Source: an uncultured Clostridia bacterium (GTDB lineage Bacteria; Bacillota; Clostridia; Christensenellales; Borkfalkiaceae). From it: a stretch of 32,363 bases of DNA. The position numbers were made by a program, and so were the translations under genes. Under the pieces are notes generated by a model that ran no database searches, had not been told where the DNA came from, and saw nothing but the letters and a program-made list of their open reading frames with translations. The DNA lies in the NCBI GenBank assembly GCA_934247225.1, contig CAKQJE010000026.1, positions 1 to 32,363 on the forward strand, given 5' to 3'. Each line of letters opens with the position of its first letter. The first letter of the stretch is position 1. Below, one piece after another: positions 1-6,065 of the stretch.

Positions 1-29
1 GCGGTGTTTTTTTGTTAAAATGTTTTTTT

Positions 30-145
30 GTCCTCTTTCGTCAAATCGTCGCGAAAGCCGCTCGATTTGCCACCTTCCCCGAGTGGGGAAGGCAAGAATT
101 TTGTTTTGAAAAATGTTAGAAAAAACGGGCGATTGATGTCCGCCC
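30..145 (+). repeat. Composite dispersed hairpin element, copy A
   Basis: The element begins with TCCTCTTTCGTC. A first stem-loop follows (CAAATCG paired with CGATTTG, 42-69 region), then a second (CCTTCCCC, loop GAGT, GGGGAAGG, 73-92) ending in CAAGAA. After a 34-base A/T-rich spacer comes an imperfect palindrome, GGGCGATTGATGTCCGCCC (127-145). The copy at 23657-23770 has the same order and the same 34-base spacer. The layout resembles non-autonomous MITE-like repeats of Clostridia; that comparison is from general knowledge and was not checked. Confidence 0.7.
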
Positions 146-265
146 TTATGCGTTTTATGTTGCATATGCAACAGTTGTATCGCTTATAATAAATTTTTTT
201 TGTCCTCTTCCACCGCAAAACGTCAAGCAAAAGCAATTTATTCCCCTTCTCCAAAAGAAGGCTAT

Positions 266-330
266 GTCCTCTTCCGTCAAATCGTCGCGAAAGTCGCTTG
301 ATTTGCCACCTCCATCGAAGAACGGAGGCA
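266..330 (+). repeat. Composite dispersed hairpin element, partial copy B
   Basis: This copy shares TCCTCTTCCGTC and almost all of the first stem-loop with copy A. In the second stem-loop the sequence differs (CCTCC paired with GGAGG, loop ATCGAAGAAC), but pairing is kept. The terminal GGGCGAT palindrome is missing. A more degraded related stretch lies immediately upstream, near 202-252, also starting TCCTCTTCC, so this region has probably collected several insertions. Confidence 0.6.
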
Positions 331-395
331 AATATGGCAAAAAAAGCCTTCCCGCATAGATGCGGTTGGATAAAGTGAAACGCTTAAATTGAATG

Positions 396-431
396 TAAAG
401 CTTTTGTAAAGTGACGTTACAAAAGCTTTTA
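396..431 (+). terminator. Terminator-like stem-loop upstream of the HAD gene
   Basis: The arms pair over 13 bases (AAAGCTTTTGTAA with TTACAAAAGCTTT) around a 7-base loop, and the right arm runs into TTTTATT. It sits just upstream of the HAD promoter and would insulate that gene from upstream transcription. Confidence 0.55.
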
Positions 432-434
432 TTC

Positions 435-463
435 TTGCCAAAATAAAGAAATTGTGTTACAAT
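435..463 (+). promoter_or_regulatory. Promoter for the HAD-MATE operon
   Basis: TTGCCA (435-440) and TACAAT (458-463) are separated by 17 bases, a good match to the vegetative sigma-70/sigma-A pattern. The start codon follows about 83 bases downstream. Confidence 0.5.
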
Positions 464-545
464 TTTATGCGGTATATTGAATATTTTAGCGAATTGCTCG
501 GAATTGTTTAAGGGATAAATCATTGAAAAACGAACGGAGAACGGT

Positions 546-1376
546 ATGATAAAAGCAATAATATACGACAAAGACGGCACGCTTATGCGGTTTGACGATT
601 TCTGGATTCCCGTGGCGCAGGAAGCAATAAAAGAAATAGTTGAGAGAAATACGAATGCGGAAACCGATACGGTTTTAAAAATCGCGGCGGAAATCGGAAA
701 AATTATAGGAATCTCGGACGGAACCGTCGATCCCAAAGGGATTTTGTGCGGCGGAACGTATGCGCAGTTTGCCGAAGCGGTAACCGAAACTCTTAACAAA
801 TTCGGCTTTAACGCTCATATCGACAGAAAAGAAGTCGAACAAGCCGTTTCGGACAATACCGACAAGGGTGTGATTTTGCCGGCTTGCGAAAATTTGCGTG
901 CTAAGCTCGAAAAAGCTCGCGAACAGGCGGCTTTATTCGTCGCTACGACCGACGATCGCGCTATAACTGAATTTTGCCTTAAAAAACTTGGTATTTCGGA
1001 TCTTTTCGACGGTATTTATTGCGACGATAACGGTATTCCGCATAAGCCCGATCCGTTCGCCGCAAACGAAATAGCAAAAAAAATCGGCGCGGCGAAAAAC
1101 GAAATAATTATGATCGGCGATACGAATACCGATAAACGGTTTGCGGATAATGCGGGGATAGGCTTTGTATTTGTCGGAAGCGACCTGTTACTTAAAGAAA
1201 AAGCGGAATTTAGTGCGGAAGACGTAGGGAAAGCCACCGATTTGATATTAAATCTTAACGAAAATGCCGAAAACGACGTTAAGACCAATGCTGACCCTGA
1301 CGTTAAGACCGATGTTAATCCCAACGTTAATACCGACGTTATTTCCGAAATCAAAACCGACGTTATACCCGCATGA
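546..1376 (+). CDS. HAD-family hydrolase (phosphoglycolate phosphatase-like)
   Basis: A 276-residue protein of the haloacid dehalogenase superfamily, probably a cytoplasmic phosphatase acting on a small phosphorylated metabolite. HAD motif I is DKDGT at residues 8-12 (nucleophile Asp8). The cap domain follows. A TTDDR stretch near 134-138 is in the motif II position, Lys167 of HKPDP is the motif III lysine, and GDTNTD at 191-196 is motif IV. The start is ATG 546, preceded by GGAGAACGGT. Residues 244-275 are an odd low-complexity tail of four eight-residue units encoded by a 24-bp tandem repeat, outside the usual HAD fold. The stop overlaps the next gene's ATG (ATGA), so the two genes are probably translationally coupled. 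The substrate cannot be told from sequence. Confidence 0.88.
   Translation: MIKAIIYDKDGTLMRFDDFWIPVAQEAIKEIVERNTNAETDTVLKIAAEIGKIIGISDGTVDPKGILCGGTYAQFAEAVTETLNKFGFNAHIDRKEVEQAVSDNTDKGVILPACENLRAKLEKAREQAALFVATTDDRAITEFCLKKLGISDLFDGIYCDDNGIPHKPDPFAANEIAKKIGAAKNEIIMIGDTNTDKRFADNAGIGFVFVGSDLLLKEKAEFSAEDVGKATDLILNLNENAENDVKTNADPDVKTDVNPNVNTDVISEIKTDVIPA
1275..1370 (+). repeat. 24-bp tandem repeat, four copies, inside the HAD gene
   Basis: Four in-phase 24-base units (1275-1298, 1299-1322, 1323-1346, 1347-1370) encode the octapeptides DVKTNADP, DVKTDVNP, NVNTDVIS and EIKTDVIP. The first two are most alike and the later ones have diverged. Because the unit is a multiple of three, gain or loss of copies keeps the frame and the overlap with the downstream start codon. 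Confidence 0.9.
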
Positions 1377-2671
1377 AAAAATTTAAACTGATAAATTACA
1401 TATTGCCGTCGGTGATATCGATGGTAATCGTCGGAACGTATACGAATATCGACGGACTTTTTATCGGCAACCGTGCGGGCGACGAGGGCTTAGCTGCGAT
1501 AAATATCGCGTGGCCGATAGTCGCGTTTATCACCTCTTTGGGAACGGGACTCGGTATCGGCGCGGCTGTCGTGATAAACAGTCTTCGCGGGGAGAACGAG
1601 TATCGTCTTGCGGAAAAGACTAAAACCGTTTCGCTTTGGCTTCTCGTTATCGGCGGATTGCTTTCTACGGCTCTTTGTTCCGCGGTTTATTCGCCGCTGC
1701 TGACTCTTCTCGGCGCGAGCGGAACGGTTAAAACTTACGCCGAAAATTATTCTTTCGTGATTTCTCTCGGCGCGCTCTTTCAGGTCATCGGCGCGGGAGC
1801 GGTCGTTCTTTTAAGGAATGAAGGCAGGACATATTTTGCCTTAATATATACGGCGATAGGACTTGCCGTTCATATCGGGCTTGATTTTCTTACGGTGGGA
1901 AAGTTTGCTTTGTACGGAGTCGCGGCGGCGACCGTCGTTTCGCAAGCCGTTGTTGCGGCATTAGCCGTCGTCACTTTTTTGAAGCAAAAAAACGCCGAAA
2001 TTACGAACGAAACCGAGATTTCGGAAAGACCGACGCGCCTTGCGGCAAGGATTTTAAAAAATTCCGTAGCTCCTTTCGGATTGAATTTCGTTCCGTCCGC
2101 GACCTTGCTTTTTACAAACTTTTTCGCGCTTAAAAGCGGCGGAACGGCAGCGGTCGGCGCGTATGCGGTAATGAGTTACGCGCTTTATACTTACGATTAT
2201 ATTTATCAGGGAGTATGCGACGGCGTGCAGCCCGCGCTCAGTTATTACAGGGGCGCAAACGCCTTGATCGAAGAGCGAAAGACGGTCTATAAGTCGATTA
2301 TCACGCTTATTTGTCTTTCTGCGGCGTTTATCGCGCTCACTCCCGCGGCGATTGTTTATCTGCCGAAAATCTTTTCGGTATCCGCCGAAGCCGCGGAAAT
2401 GATGAAAGCCGGCTTTATAATTTACGCGTTTGCGTACCCTTTAAAAGCGGCGGTGAAGTTTACCTGTTCTTACGCGTATTCGACGGGTAAAATAATCTTG
2501 TCGAATATCGTAACCTATCTCGATCCGTTTTTGTTCACGCCGATAAGCTTAGCGATTTTATCAAGCAAAGGCACAAGCGGAATATGGGCGGCGTTACCCG
2601 TTTCGCAAGTGCTTACGTTGCTCGCGGCGGCGTGCATTTTTATTGTTTTAAAATTCAAACCGAAATCCTGA
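1373..2671 (+). CDS. MATE-family multidrug/organic cation exporter
   Basis: A 432-residue polytopic membrane protein of the MATE (MatE/NorM) family, which exports drugs or metabolites using a Na+ or H+ gradient. The N-terminal NYILPSVISM segment and the NIDGLFIGNRAGDEGLAAINIAWPI stretch (positions about 26-50) are typical of MATE helices 1-2. About twelve hydrophobic segments follow, with an internal second half starting near residue 220 (LKNSVAPFGLNFVPSATLLFTNFF). The length is normal for the family. The start overlaps the HAD stop by four bases. The substrate cannot be inferred. The pairing with a HAD phosphatase may only reflect operon sharing. Confidence 0.9.
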   Translation: MKKFKLINYILPSVISMVIVGTYTNIDGLFIGNRAGDEGLAAINIAWPIVAFITSLGTGLGIGAAVVINSLRGENEYRLAEKTKTVSLWLLVIGGLLSTALCSAVYSPLLTLLGASGTVKTYAENYSFVISLGALFQVIGAGAVVLLRNEGRTYFALIYTAIGLAVHIGLDFLTVGKFALYGVAAATVVSQAVVAALAVVTFLKQKNAEITNETEISERPTRLAARILKNSVAPFGLNFVPSATLLFTNFFALKSGGTAAVGAYAVMSYALYTYDYIYQGVCDGVQPALSYYRGANALIEERKTVYKSIITLICLSAAFIALTPAAIVYLPKIFSVSAEAAEMMKAGFIIYAFAYPLKAAVKFTCSYAYSTGKIILSNIVTYLDPFLFTPISLAILSSKGTSGIWAALPVSQVLTLLAAACIFIVLKFKPKS

Positions 2672-2708
2672 AAAGGCTGCTTTTGTAAGAGTGTTATATT
2701 CTAATGAT

Positions 2709-2738
2709 TTGCTTTTTGTTTGTGTATTGTGCTACAAT
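2709..2738 (+). promoter_or_regulatory. Candidate promoter for the SWIM-domain gene
   Basis: TTGCTT (2709-2714) and TACAAT (2733-2738) are separated by 18 bases, 30 bases upstream of the SWIM-domain start codon. A strong Shine-Dalgarno sequence (AAGGAG, 2755-2760) follows. Confidence 0.4.
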
Positions 2739-2768
2739 TAAATAAATAACGTCGAAGGAGAGAAAAAT

Positions 2769-3236
2769 ATGGGTGTTATGGAATGCGCGAGCGCGGCTTC
2801 GATTTGGAGAGGCTATGAATATTATAAAGAAGAAAAAGTTCGTAATCTTAAAGAAATTGCCGACGACGTGTTTTCTGCCGAAGTTTCCGGTGGTGCCGAT
2901 AAGCCGTATAATGTTATATTAAATGTCGCTCACGCGCGGAAATCTTCGTGTGACTGTCCTCACGCAGGGAAAGGAAGCAATATTGTATGCAAGCATATGG
3001 TGGCGACGTTTTTTGCGGTTTTCCCCGATAAGGCGGAGTCTTTTTATCGCGATGTTGTGGAAGAAAGAGAAGAAGCGGAGCGGGAAGCGGAAGAATTATA
3101 CGAAAAAGTCGTACAATATGTTTCACATATGAAAAAAGATCAACTCGTAAACGCATTTCTCGAAATGCTTTTCGATGGTCCCGAATGGCAGTTGGACAGA
3201 TTTGCCTATGAAAACGGGTTAAAAGAATATCGTTGA
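2769..3236 (+). CDS. SWIM zinc-finger protein
   Basis: A 155-residue protein with a SWIM zinc finger: Cys61 and Cys63 (CDC), Cys74 and His76 (CKH), the C-x-C-xn-C-x-H pattern of a zinc-binding module that contacts DNA or protein. The N-terminal half (SIWRGYEYYKEEKV) is typical of short SWIM proteins of Clostridia. Residues 96-118 (VEEREEAEREAEELYEKVV) are a highly charged, probably coiled-coil helix. The start at 2769 has AAGGAG nine bases upstream; a second in-frame Met three codons later is possible. It appears monocistronic, with its own promoter and a terminator at 3297. The cellular role is unknown. Confidence 0.82.
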   Translation: MGVMECASAASIWRGYEYYKEEKVRNLKEIADDVFSAEVSGGADKPYNVILNVAHARKSSCDCPHAGKGSNIVCKHMVATFFAVFPDKAESFYRDVVEEREEAEREAEELYEKVVQYVSHMKKDQLVNAFLEMLFDGPEWQLDRFAYENGLKEYR

Positions 3237-3296
3237 TTATGAGCGCTATCCACCTACAGCGTTCAAATACAGCGTGAAAAAACTGATATATAAGAT

Positions 3297-3323
3297 AAAA
3301 CGCCGCGGAGACGGCGTTTTTTT
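3297..3323 (+). terminator. Rho-independent terminator after the SWIM gene
   Basis: AAAACGCCG (3297-3305) pairs with CGGCGTTTT (3312-3320) around loop CGGAGA, followed by further T residues. It may also serve the minus-strand acetyltransferase remnant, since the arms carry A- and T-runs on both sides. Confidence 0.75.
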
Positions 3324-3356
3324 ATGTGAATTGTTAATTACAGGTTCGGGCAAGTT

Positions 3357-3772
3357 TTATGCGAGTTTAGCTTTTAAAAATTTTCTTAGTTCTTCTAAGT
3401 CTGGGTTGCAAAGAACGGGAAGAACGTCGACCAATTCCTCGGGGGTAAAATCCCACCAACGAAAACGAAGAAGCAAGTCTTTTAATTCTTCGTCGAAACG
3501 ATTTTTAATGAATTTTGCGGGATTTCCTCCGTAAACCGTGTAGGCGGGAACATTCTTCGCAACAACGGAATAAGCGGCGATAATCGCGCCGTCGCCTATT
3601 TTAACGCCGGGCATAATCACGCTTTCGCGCCCTATCCACACGTCGTTACCGATAACGGTATCGCCTTTTTTCGGGAGCTGAGACATATGCGGGGAGTATT
3701 TTCCGTCTAGGCGATGCCGAACACATTAAACGGGTAAGTTGTCGCGCTATTCAGTCGGTGGTTCGTCGCGAG
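3357..3772 (-). pseudogene. CatB/Vat-type O-acetyltransferase, N-terminally truncated and frameshifted
   Basis: The intact 3' part (3686 down to 3357, 109 codons) encodes left-handed beta-helix hexapeptide repeats (TVIGNDVWIG, VIMPGVKIGDGAIIAA, YGGNPAKFIKNRFD) and the FRWWDF tail of xenobiotic (chloramphenicol/streptogramin) acetyltransferases. Upstream, a second frame reads ATNHRLNSATTYPFNVFG (3769-3716), containing the family's catalytic-histidine segment. It is out of frame with DGKYSPHMSQLP. Inserting one base near 3716 would join the two. A TAA at 3773-3775 ends homology upstream, and about 90 N-terminal residues are missing. Normal proteins are about 210 residues, so this is a decayed gene unless the frameshift is a sequencing error. 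No promoter or Shine-Dalgarno sequence is seen. Confidence 0.8.
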
Positions 3773-3934
3773 TTAAAATTCGGGTTTTCGCGGCAAATTA
3801 AAAGGTGTATTTTAAACAAACTTTCAAATATGTGTTTTAGCGGCGCTGAAATTTTATAAATTTTTGTCGGCAAAGAATAATCAGAATCCCGGGCTTAAAA
3901 ATCAGAACGCCGGTCTTGCGCCGTTAATTTGCAG

Positions 3935-4141
3935 TCAATAATCGGAAAGCCCTAATAAATAGTCCGCCGAGACGTCGAAAAATCGGCATAATTTAATGAC
4001 CGCGTCGAGACTCGGCTCGCTGCGCCCGCATTCCCAATCGCATATACTGCTGTTATTTGTTTCTATTATTTCCGCTAATGCCTTTTGGCTGAGCTTCTTT
4101 TCGGTGCGAAGTTCTTTAAGTCGTTTTCCTAATTTATTCAT
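3935..4141 (-). CDS. XRE-family (Cro/CI-type) repressor
   Basis: A 68-residue single-domain helix-turn-helix protein. LGKRLKELRTEKKLSQKALAEIIETNNSSICDWECGRSEPSLDAVIKLCRFFDVSADYLLGL is the canonical HTH_3 layout, with the recognition helix around residues 27-40 and the closing LCRFFDVSADYLLGL motif. The length is that of minimal phage/ICE-type regulators with no sensor domain. It is transcribed away from the lipoprotein at 4419. Two near-identical 17-bp palindromes lie between them: one at 4181-4197 in front of this gene, and one at 4246-4262 filling the spacer of the divergent promoter. It probably represses itself and that promoter. The inducing signal is unknown. Confidence 0.9.
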   Translation of the reverse strand: MNKLGKRLKELRTEKKLSQKALAEIIETNNSSICDWECGRSEPSLDAVIKLCRFFDVSADYLLGLSDY

Positions 4142-4180
4142 ACCTTAATTCTATGTCTTTTTTCCTATACTTTGTGTATA

Positions 4181-4197
4181 TTAGGGTATTTCCCTAA
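4181..4197. promoter_or_regulatory. Palindromic operator 1 (repressor side)
   Basis: TTAGGGTATTTCCCTAA has perfect 6-base arms around a 5-base centre. It lies about 40 bases upstream of the XRE start codon, over the likely minus-strand promoter. The arms are identical to operator 2, so it is a likely self-regulation site. Confidence 0.75.
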
Positions 4198-4239
4198 ATT
4201 ATTATTTTATGTAAATTGTAAAAATTTTATTAAAATCAG

Positions 4240-4268
4240 TTGACATTAGGGAAAATCCCTAATATAAT
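4240..4268 (+). promoter_or_regulatory. Consensus promoter with operator 2 filling its spacer
   Basis: TTGACA (4240-4245) and TATAAT (4263-4268) are perfect consensus hexamers with the ideal 17-base spacer. That spacer is exactly the palindrome TTAGGGAAAATCCCTAA (4246-4262). A bound repressor dimer would block RNA polymerase completely, giving a strong promoter held off by the adjacent XRE protein. It drives the structured leader and the lipoprotein. Confidence 0.85.
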
Positions 4269-4294
4269 ATCCGTAAGCAATTGCTCAAAAAAAA

Positions 4295-4395
4295 GATAAC
4301 GGTTTGCCCGGCGCGAGCGAGCCGGGACAGCGTTTAACCGCTTACCGTTATCAATCCCTTTACGGGGCAAGTCAAAACTGCCGCTTTAATGGCAG
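4295..4395 (+). ncRNA. Structured leader RNA upstream of the lipoprotein (unidentified)
   Basis: The transcript leader can fold into a closed three-way junction. P1 is GATAACGGT (4295-4303) with ACCGTTATC (4344-4352). P2 is CCCGGC with GCCGGG (4307-4312 and 4321-4326). P3 is AGCG with CGCT (4329-4332 and 4339-4342). Two smaller hairpins follow: CCC/GGG around TTTAC (4356-4366) and CTGCC/GGCAG (4378-4382 and 4391-4395), ending just before the Shine-Dalgarno sequence GGAGGTG. No riboswitch class I know fits. It could be a cis-regulatory RNA, an mRNA stabiliser or a mobile-element leader. Two frames stay open through it, but neither has a ribosome-binding site. Confidence 0.5.
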
Positions 4396-4418
4396 ATATT
4401 TATTTGGAGGTGTTTATT

Positions 4419-4931
4419 ATGAAAAAGCTGTTTGTTGTATTTTTAGCTGTTTTGCTCTGTCTGAATTTAATCGCGTGCGATTTGTCGTTTAATAAGGACG
4501 GAGGGGAAGTCGCTGCAAATTTAACAAAATTACCTACTCCCGTAATCAAAAATGTTGTAAACGATTATGTTTATTGGGAAGAAGTGCCGAACGCAAGCTC
4601 CTATATCGTGAAAATCAACGATTATCAGGAAAGTGCCGGCAACCAATTGAAGTACAGTATTGCTTCTGTTATGGATAGCAGAGTGGAGGAAAACACGCCT
4701 ACCGAGCTTCACATTTATATCAAAGCAAAAGGGAATCAGGTGTTGTATTCCGATTCCGAATGGTCCAACGAATTCAGTTATACATATACAAAAATAATTA
4801 TTGATAATAATCAATCGTCCGACGATGTTAATGAGAATGATAACAATAAAGGGACATATCTCAATTCGGGAATAGGCAAAGGCGTAGATGTTGTCACAGC
4901 GAAAAATTATAACGACTCTATGAGCTTTTAA
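4419..4931 (+). CDS. Putative lipoprotein with a fibronectin-III-like segment
   Basis: A 170-residue predicted lipoprotein. The start is ATG 4419, nine bases after GGAGGTG; an in-frame ATG at 4389 falls within the leader hairpin and is less likely. MKKLFVVFLAVLLCLNLIAC is a lipoprotein signal, with lipobox LIAC and Cys20 as the lipidated residue. Residues about 34-120 (LPTPVIKNVVNDYVYWEEVPNASSYIVKIN and on) resemble a fibronectin type III or similar beta-sandwich common in Clostridia surface proteins. An Asp/Asn-rich linker follows, then GIGKGVDVV and an abrupt end. A different frame stays open past the stop to 5071, so the protein may be a truncated form of a longer one. Base composition is more A/T-rich than its neighbours. 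The function is unknown. Confidence 0.75.
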   Translation: MKKLFVVFLAVLLCLNLIACDLSFNKDGGEVAANLTKLPTPVIKNVVNDYVYWEEVPNASSYIVKINDYQESAGNQLKYSIASVMDSRVEENTPTELHIYIKAKGNQVLYSDSEWSNEFSYTYTKIIIDNNQSSDDVNENDNNKGTYLNSGIGKGVDVVTAKNYNDSMSF

Positions 4932-5124
4932 TCGTCGGAAATATAACTAAGCCGTGTAAAATAGAAATAGCTATTTGTATAGAATTTGTTATGTGGGCAC
5001 CGGGATTTTTAGGTATTAGCGACGATTATTGGATGAATTATCGAATCAATAAAACGTTGATTTTTAATTAAACAATCGGCTTAGGTTAAAAGCTACCGGT
5101 TGTCGTGTGCGTTTAAATAAAGTC

Positions 5125-5159
5125 GCCGCCGCGGGGTTACCCCCGCGGCGGCTTTTTTT
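5125..5159 (+). terminator. Strong rho-independent terminator after the lipoprotein
   Basis: GCCGCCGCGGGG and CCCCGCGGCGGC form a very G/C-rich stem with a 4-base loop (5125-5152), followed by seven T residues. It separates the lipoprotein cassette from the convergent TetR gene. Confidence 0.9.
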
Positions 5160-5211
5160 GTTTATTATTGTATATTATCGAAATTCGGCTTGTATTATAT
5201 AATATTGTTTA

Positions 5212-5817
5212 TCAGTCTTCCGTGAAAAGGGTTATTATCATCGATTTGACTTTGCTTTTCATAACGGTGTAATCGAGATAATCGTGCGTGTCGTAAACGA
5301 ATTCGTGCGCGAACGATTGAATTACGTTCATGGCAAGATGGACTCTTTCTTTAACGTTCGGCTTGTCGTAACCGAATTTTTCGAGCTTCTCGGTGACAAC
5401 ATCGGTGATTTTATCCTGCAAACTTAAAAATTCGGCGTTTACTTCCTTGTCGCTTCCTTCTAAAGCGTGCAATGCGCTGTGAAGGTGAGAGTTGTCCTTA
5501 TGAGCCTTTATCGTCGTGTCGATATAGGCGGTTGCAATCTCTCCGATATTGAGCGGAACGGAAACGTTTTCCCATAAAGCTTCGAAAGGTTCGGTCACTT
5601 TGTCGATATATATTTTAAGCACGTAAAGAAGAATATCCCGTTTATCCTTAAAATAGCTGTAAACTATTCCCGTGGAAACGCCAGCGCGTCTGGCGATCTC
5701 CTGTGTGTTGGCATTATAATAGCCGACTTCCGCAAAAAGCTCGTAGCTTGCGTTGATTATTTTCTGCTTCTTTTCGTTCGACCGCTCCTGCTGCGGCTGT
5801 CTTATCGTCTTTTCCAT
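5212..5817 (-). CDS. TetR/AcrR-family transcriptional regulator
   Basis: A 201-residue regulator. The N-terminal DNA-binding domain reads KIINASYELFAEVGYYNANTQEIARRAGVSTGIVYSYFKDKRDILLYVL (about residues 19-67), a classic TetR helix-turn-helix. The C-terminal remainder is a helical ligand-binding and dimerisation domain with no recognisable family. The start ATG is at 5817, and its own promoter lies at 5824-5852. It diverges from the feo operon, and a palindrome (5863-5886) sits between the two promoters, so it may regulate iron uptake. TetR control of feo is not standard, and other targets are possible. Confidence 0.9.
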   Translation of the reverse strand: MEKTIRQPQQERSNEKKQKIINASYELFAEVGYYNANTQEIARRAGVSTGIVYSYFKDKRDILLYVLKIYIDKVTEPFEALWENVSVPLNIGEIATAYIDTTIKAHKDNSHLHSALHALEGSDKEVNAEFLSLQDKITDVVTEKLEKFGYDKPNVKERVHLAMNVIQSFAHEFVYDTHDYLDYTVMKSKVKSMIITLFTED

Positions 5818-5823
5818 AATCCC

Positions 5824-5852
5824 ATTATATAATATTCCGAAAAAAAAAGCAA
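5824..5852 (-). promoter_or_regulatory. Promoter of the TetR gene
   Basis: Read on the minus strand, TTGCTT (5852-5847) and TATAAT (5829-5824) are separated by 17 bases. The -10 box lies only about 7 bases before the start codon, so the mRNA leader would be very short or absent. Confidence 0.6.
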
Positions 5853-5862
5853 TAAAAAATTT

Positions 5863-5886
5863 TATGAATATGAAAAAACATTCATA
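5863..5886. promoter_or_regulatory. Palindrome between the TetR and feo promoters, likely TetR operator
   Basis: TATGAAT (5863-5869) is matched by ATTCATA (5880-5886) with 10 bases between. It lies between the TetR -35 box (ending at 5852) and the feo -35 box (from 5894), where a bound dimer could affect both promoters. Assignment to this TetR protein is an inference from position. Confidence 0.5.
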
Positions 5887-5893
5887 TTTTTGC

Positions 5894-5922
5894 TTGACAA
5901 GGGGAAACGGCGGTGCTATAAT
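5894..5922 (+). promoter_or_regulatory. feoA: Promoter of the feo operon
   Basis: TTGACA (5894-5899) and TATAAT (5917-5922) are perfect consensus boxes with 17-base spacing. Roughly 135 bases of untranslated leader follow. The leader contains an 8-bp stem (AAGCCGAA, 5955-5962, with TTCGGTTT, 5978-5985) and a short palindrome, CCGATAAATCGG (6009-6020). Confidence 0.8.
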
Positions 5923-6065
5923 AAATGCGAAATTGAAGTTTCATTCACATTTATAAGCCGAATGAGTAAGCCATAGGTTCGGTTTATGCGAGCGAAAACC
6001 AAATACCTCCGATAAATCGGAATATAAAATTTCGCCCGGTTAAGTGAAAAAGGAGAGAAGAAGGT

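Larger units (their letters stand above)
1..545. other. Intergenic region with hairpin repeats, terminator and HAD promoter
   Basis: No convincing gene is seen here. The stretch holds two clear and one degraded copy of a dispersed hairpin element (30-145, 266-330 and roughly 202-252), a terminator-like stem-loop (396-430) and a promoter for the HAD gene (435-463). Minus-strand open frames crossing the repeats have no Shine-Dalgarno sequence or recognisable domain. Confidence 0.7.

Noticed and set aside
155..799. Minus-strand open frame of 214 codons
   Set aside because: It overlaps the HAD gene and the hairpin repeats, has no ribosome site and shows no domain; it is a by-product of base composition.
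4304..4492. Plus-strand open frame across the structured leader
   Set aside because: It has no ribosome site, overlaps the lipoprotein in another frame, and the sequence is better explained as structured RNA.
5923..6065. NiCo/czcD-type or other metal riboswitch in front of feo
   Set aside because: The conserved elements of those classes are not visible; only two short stems are seen.
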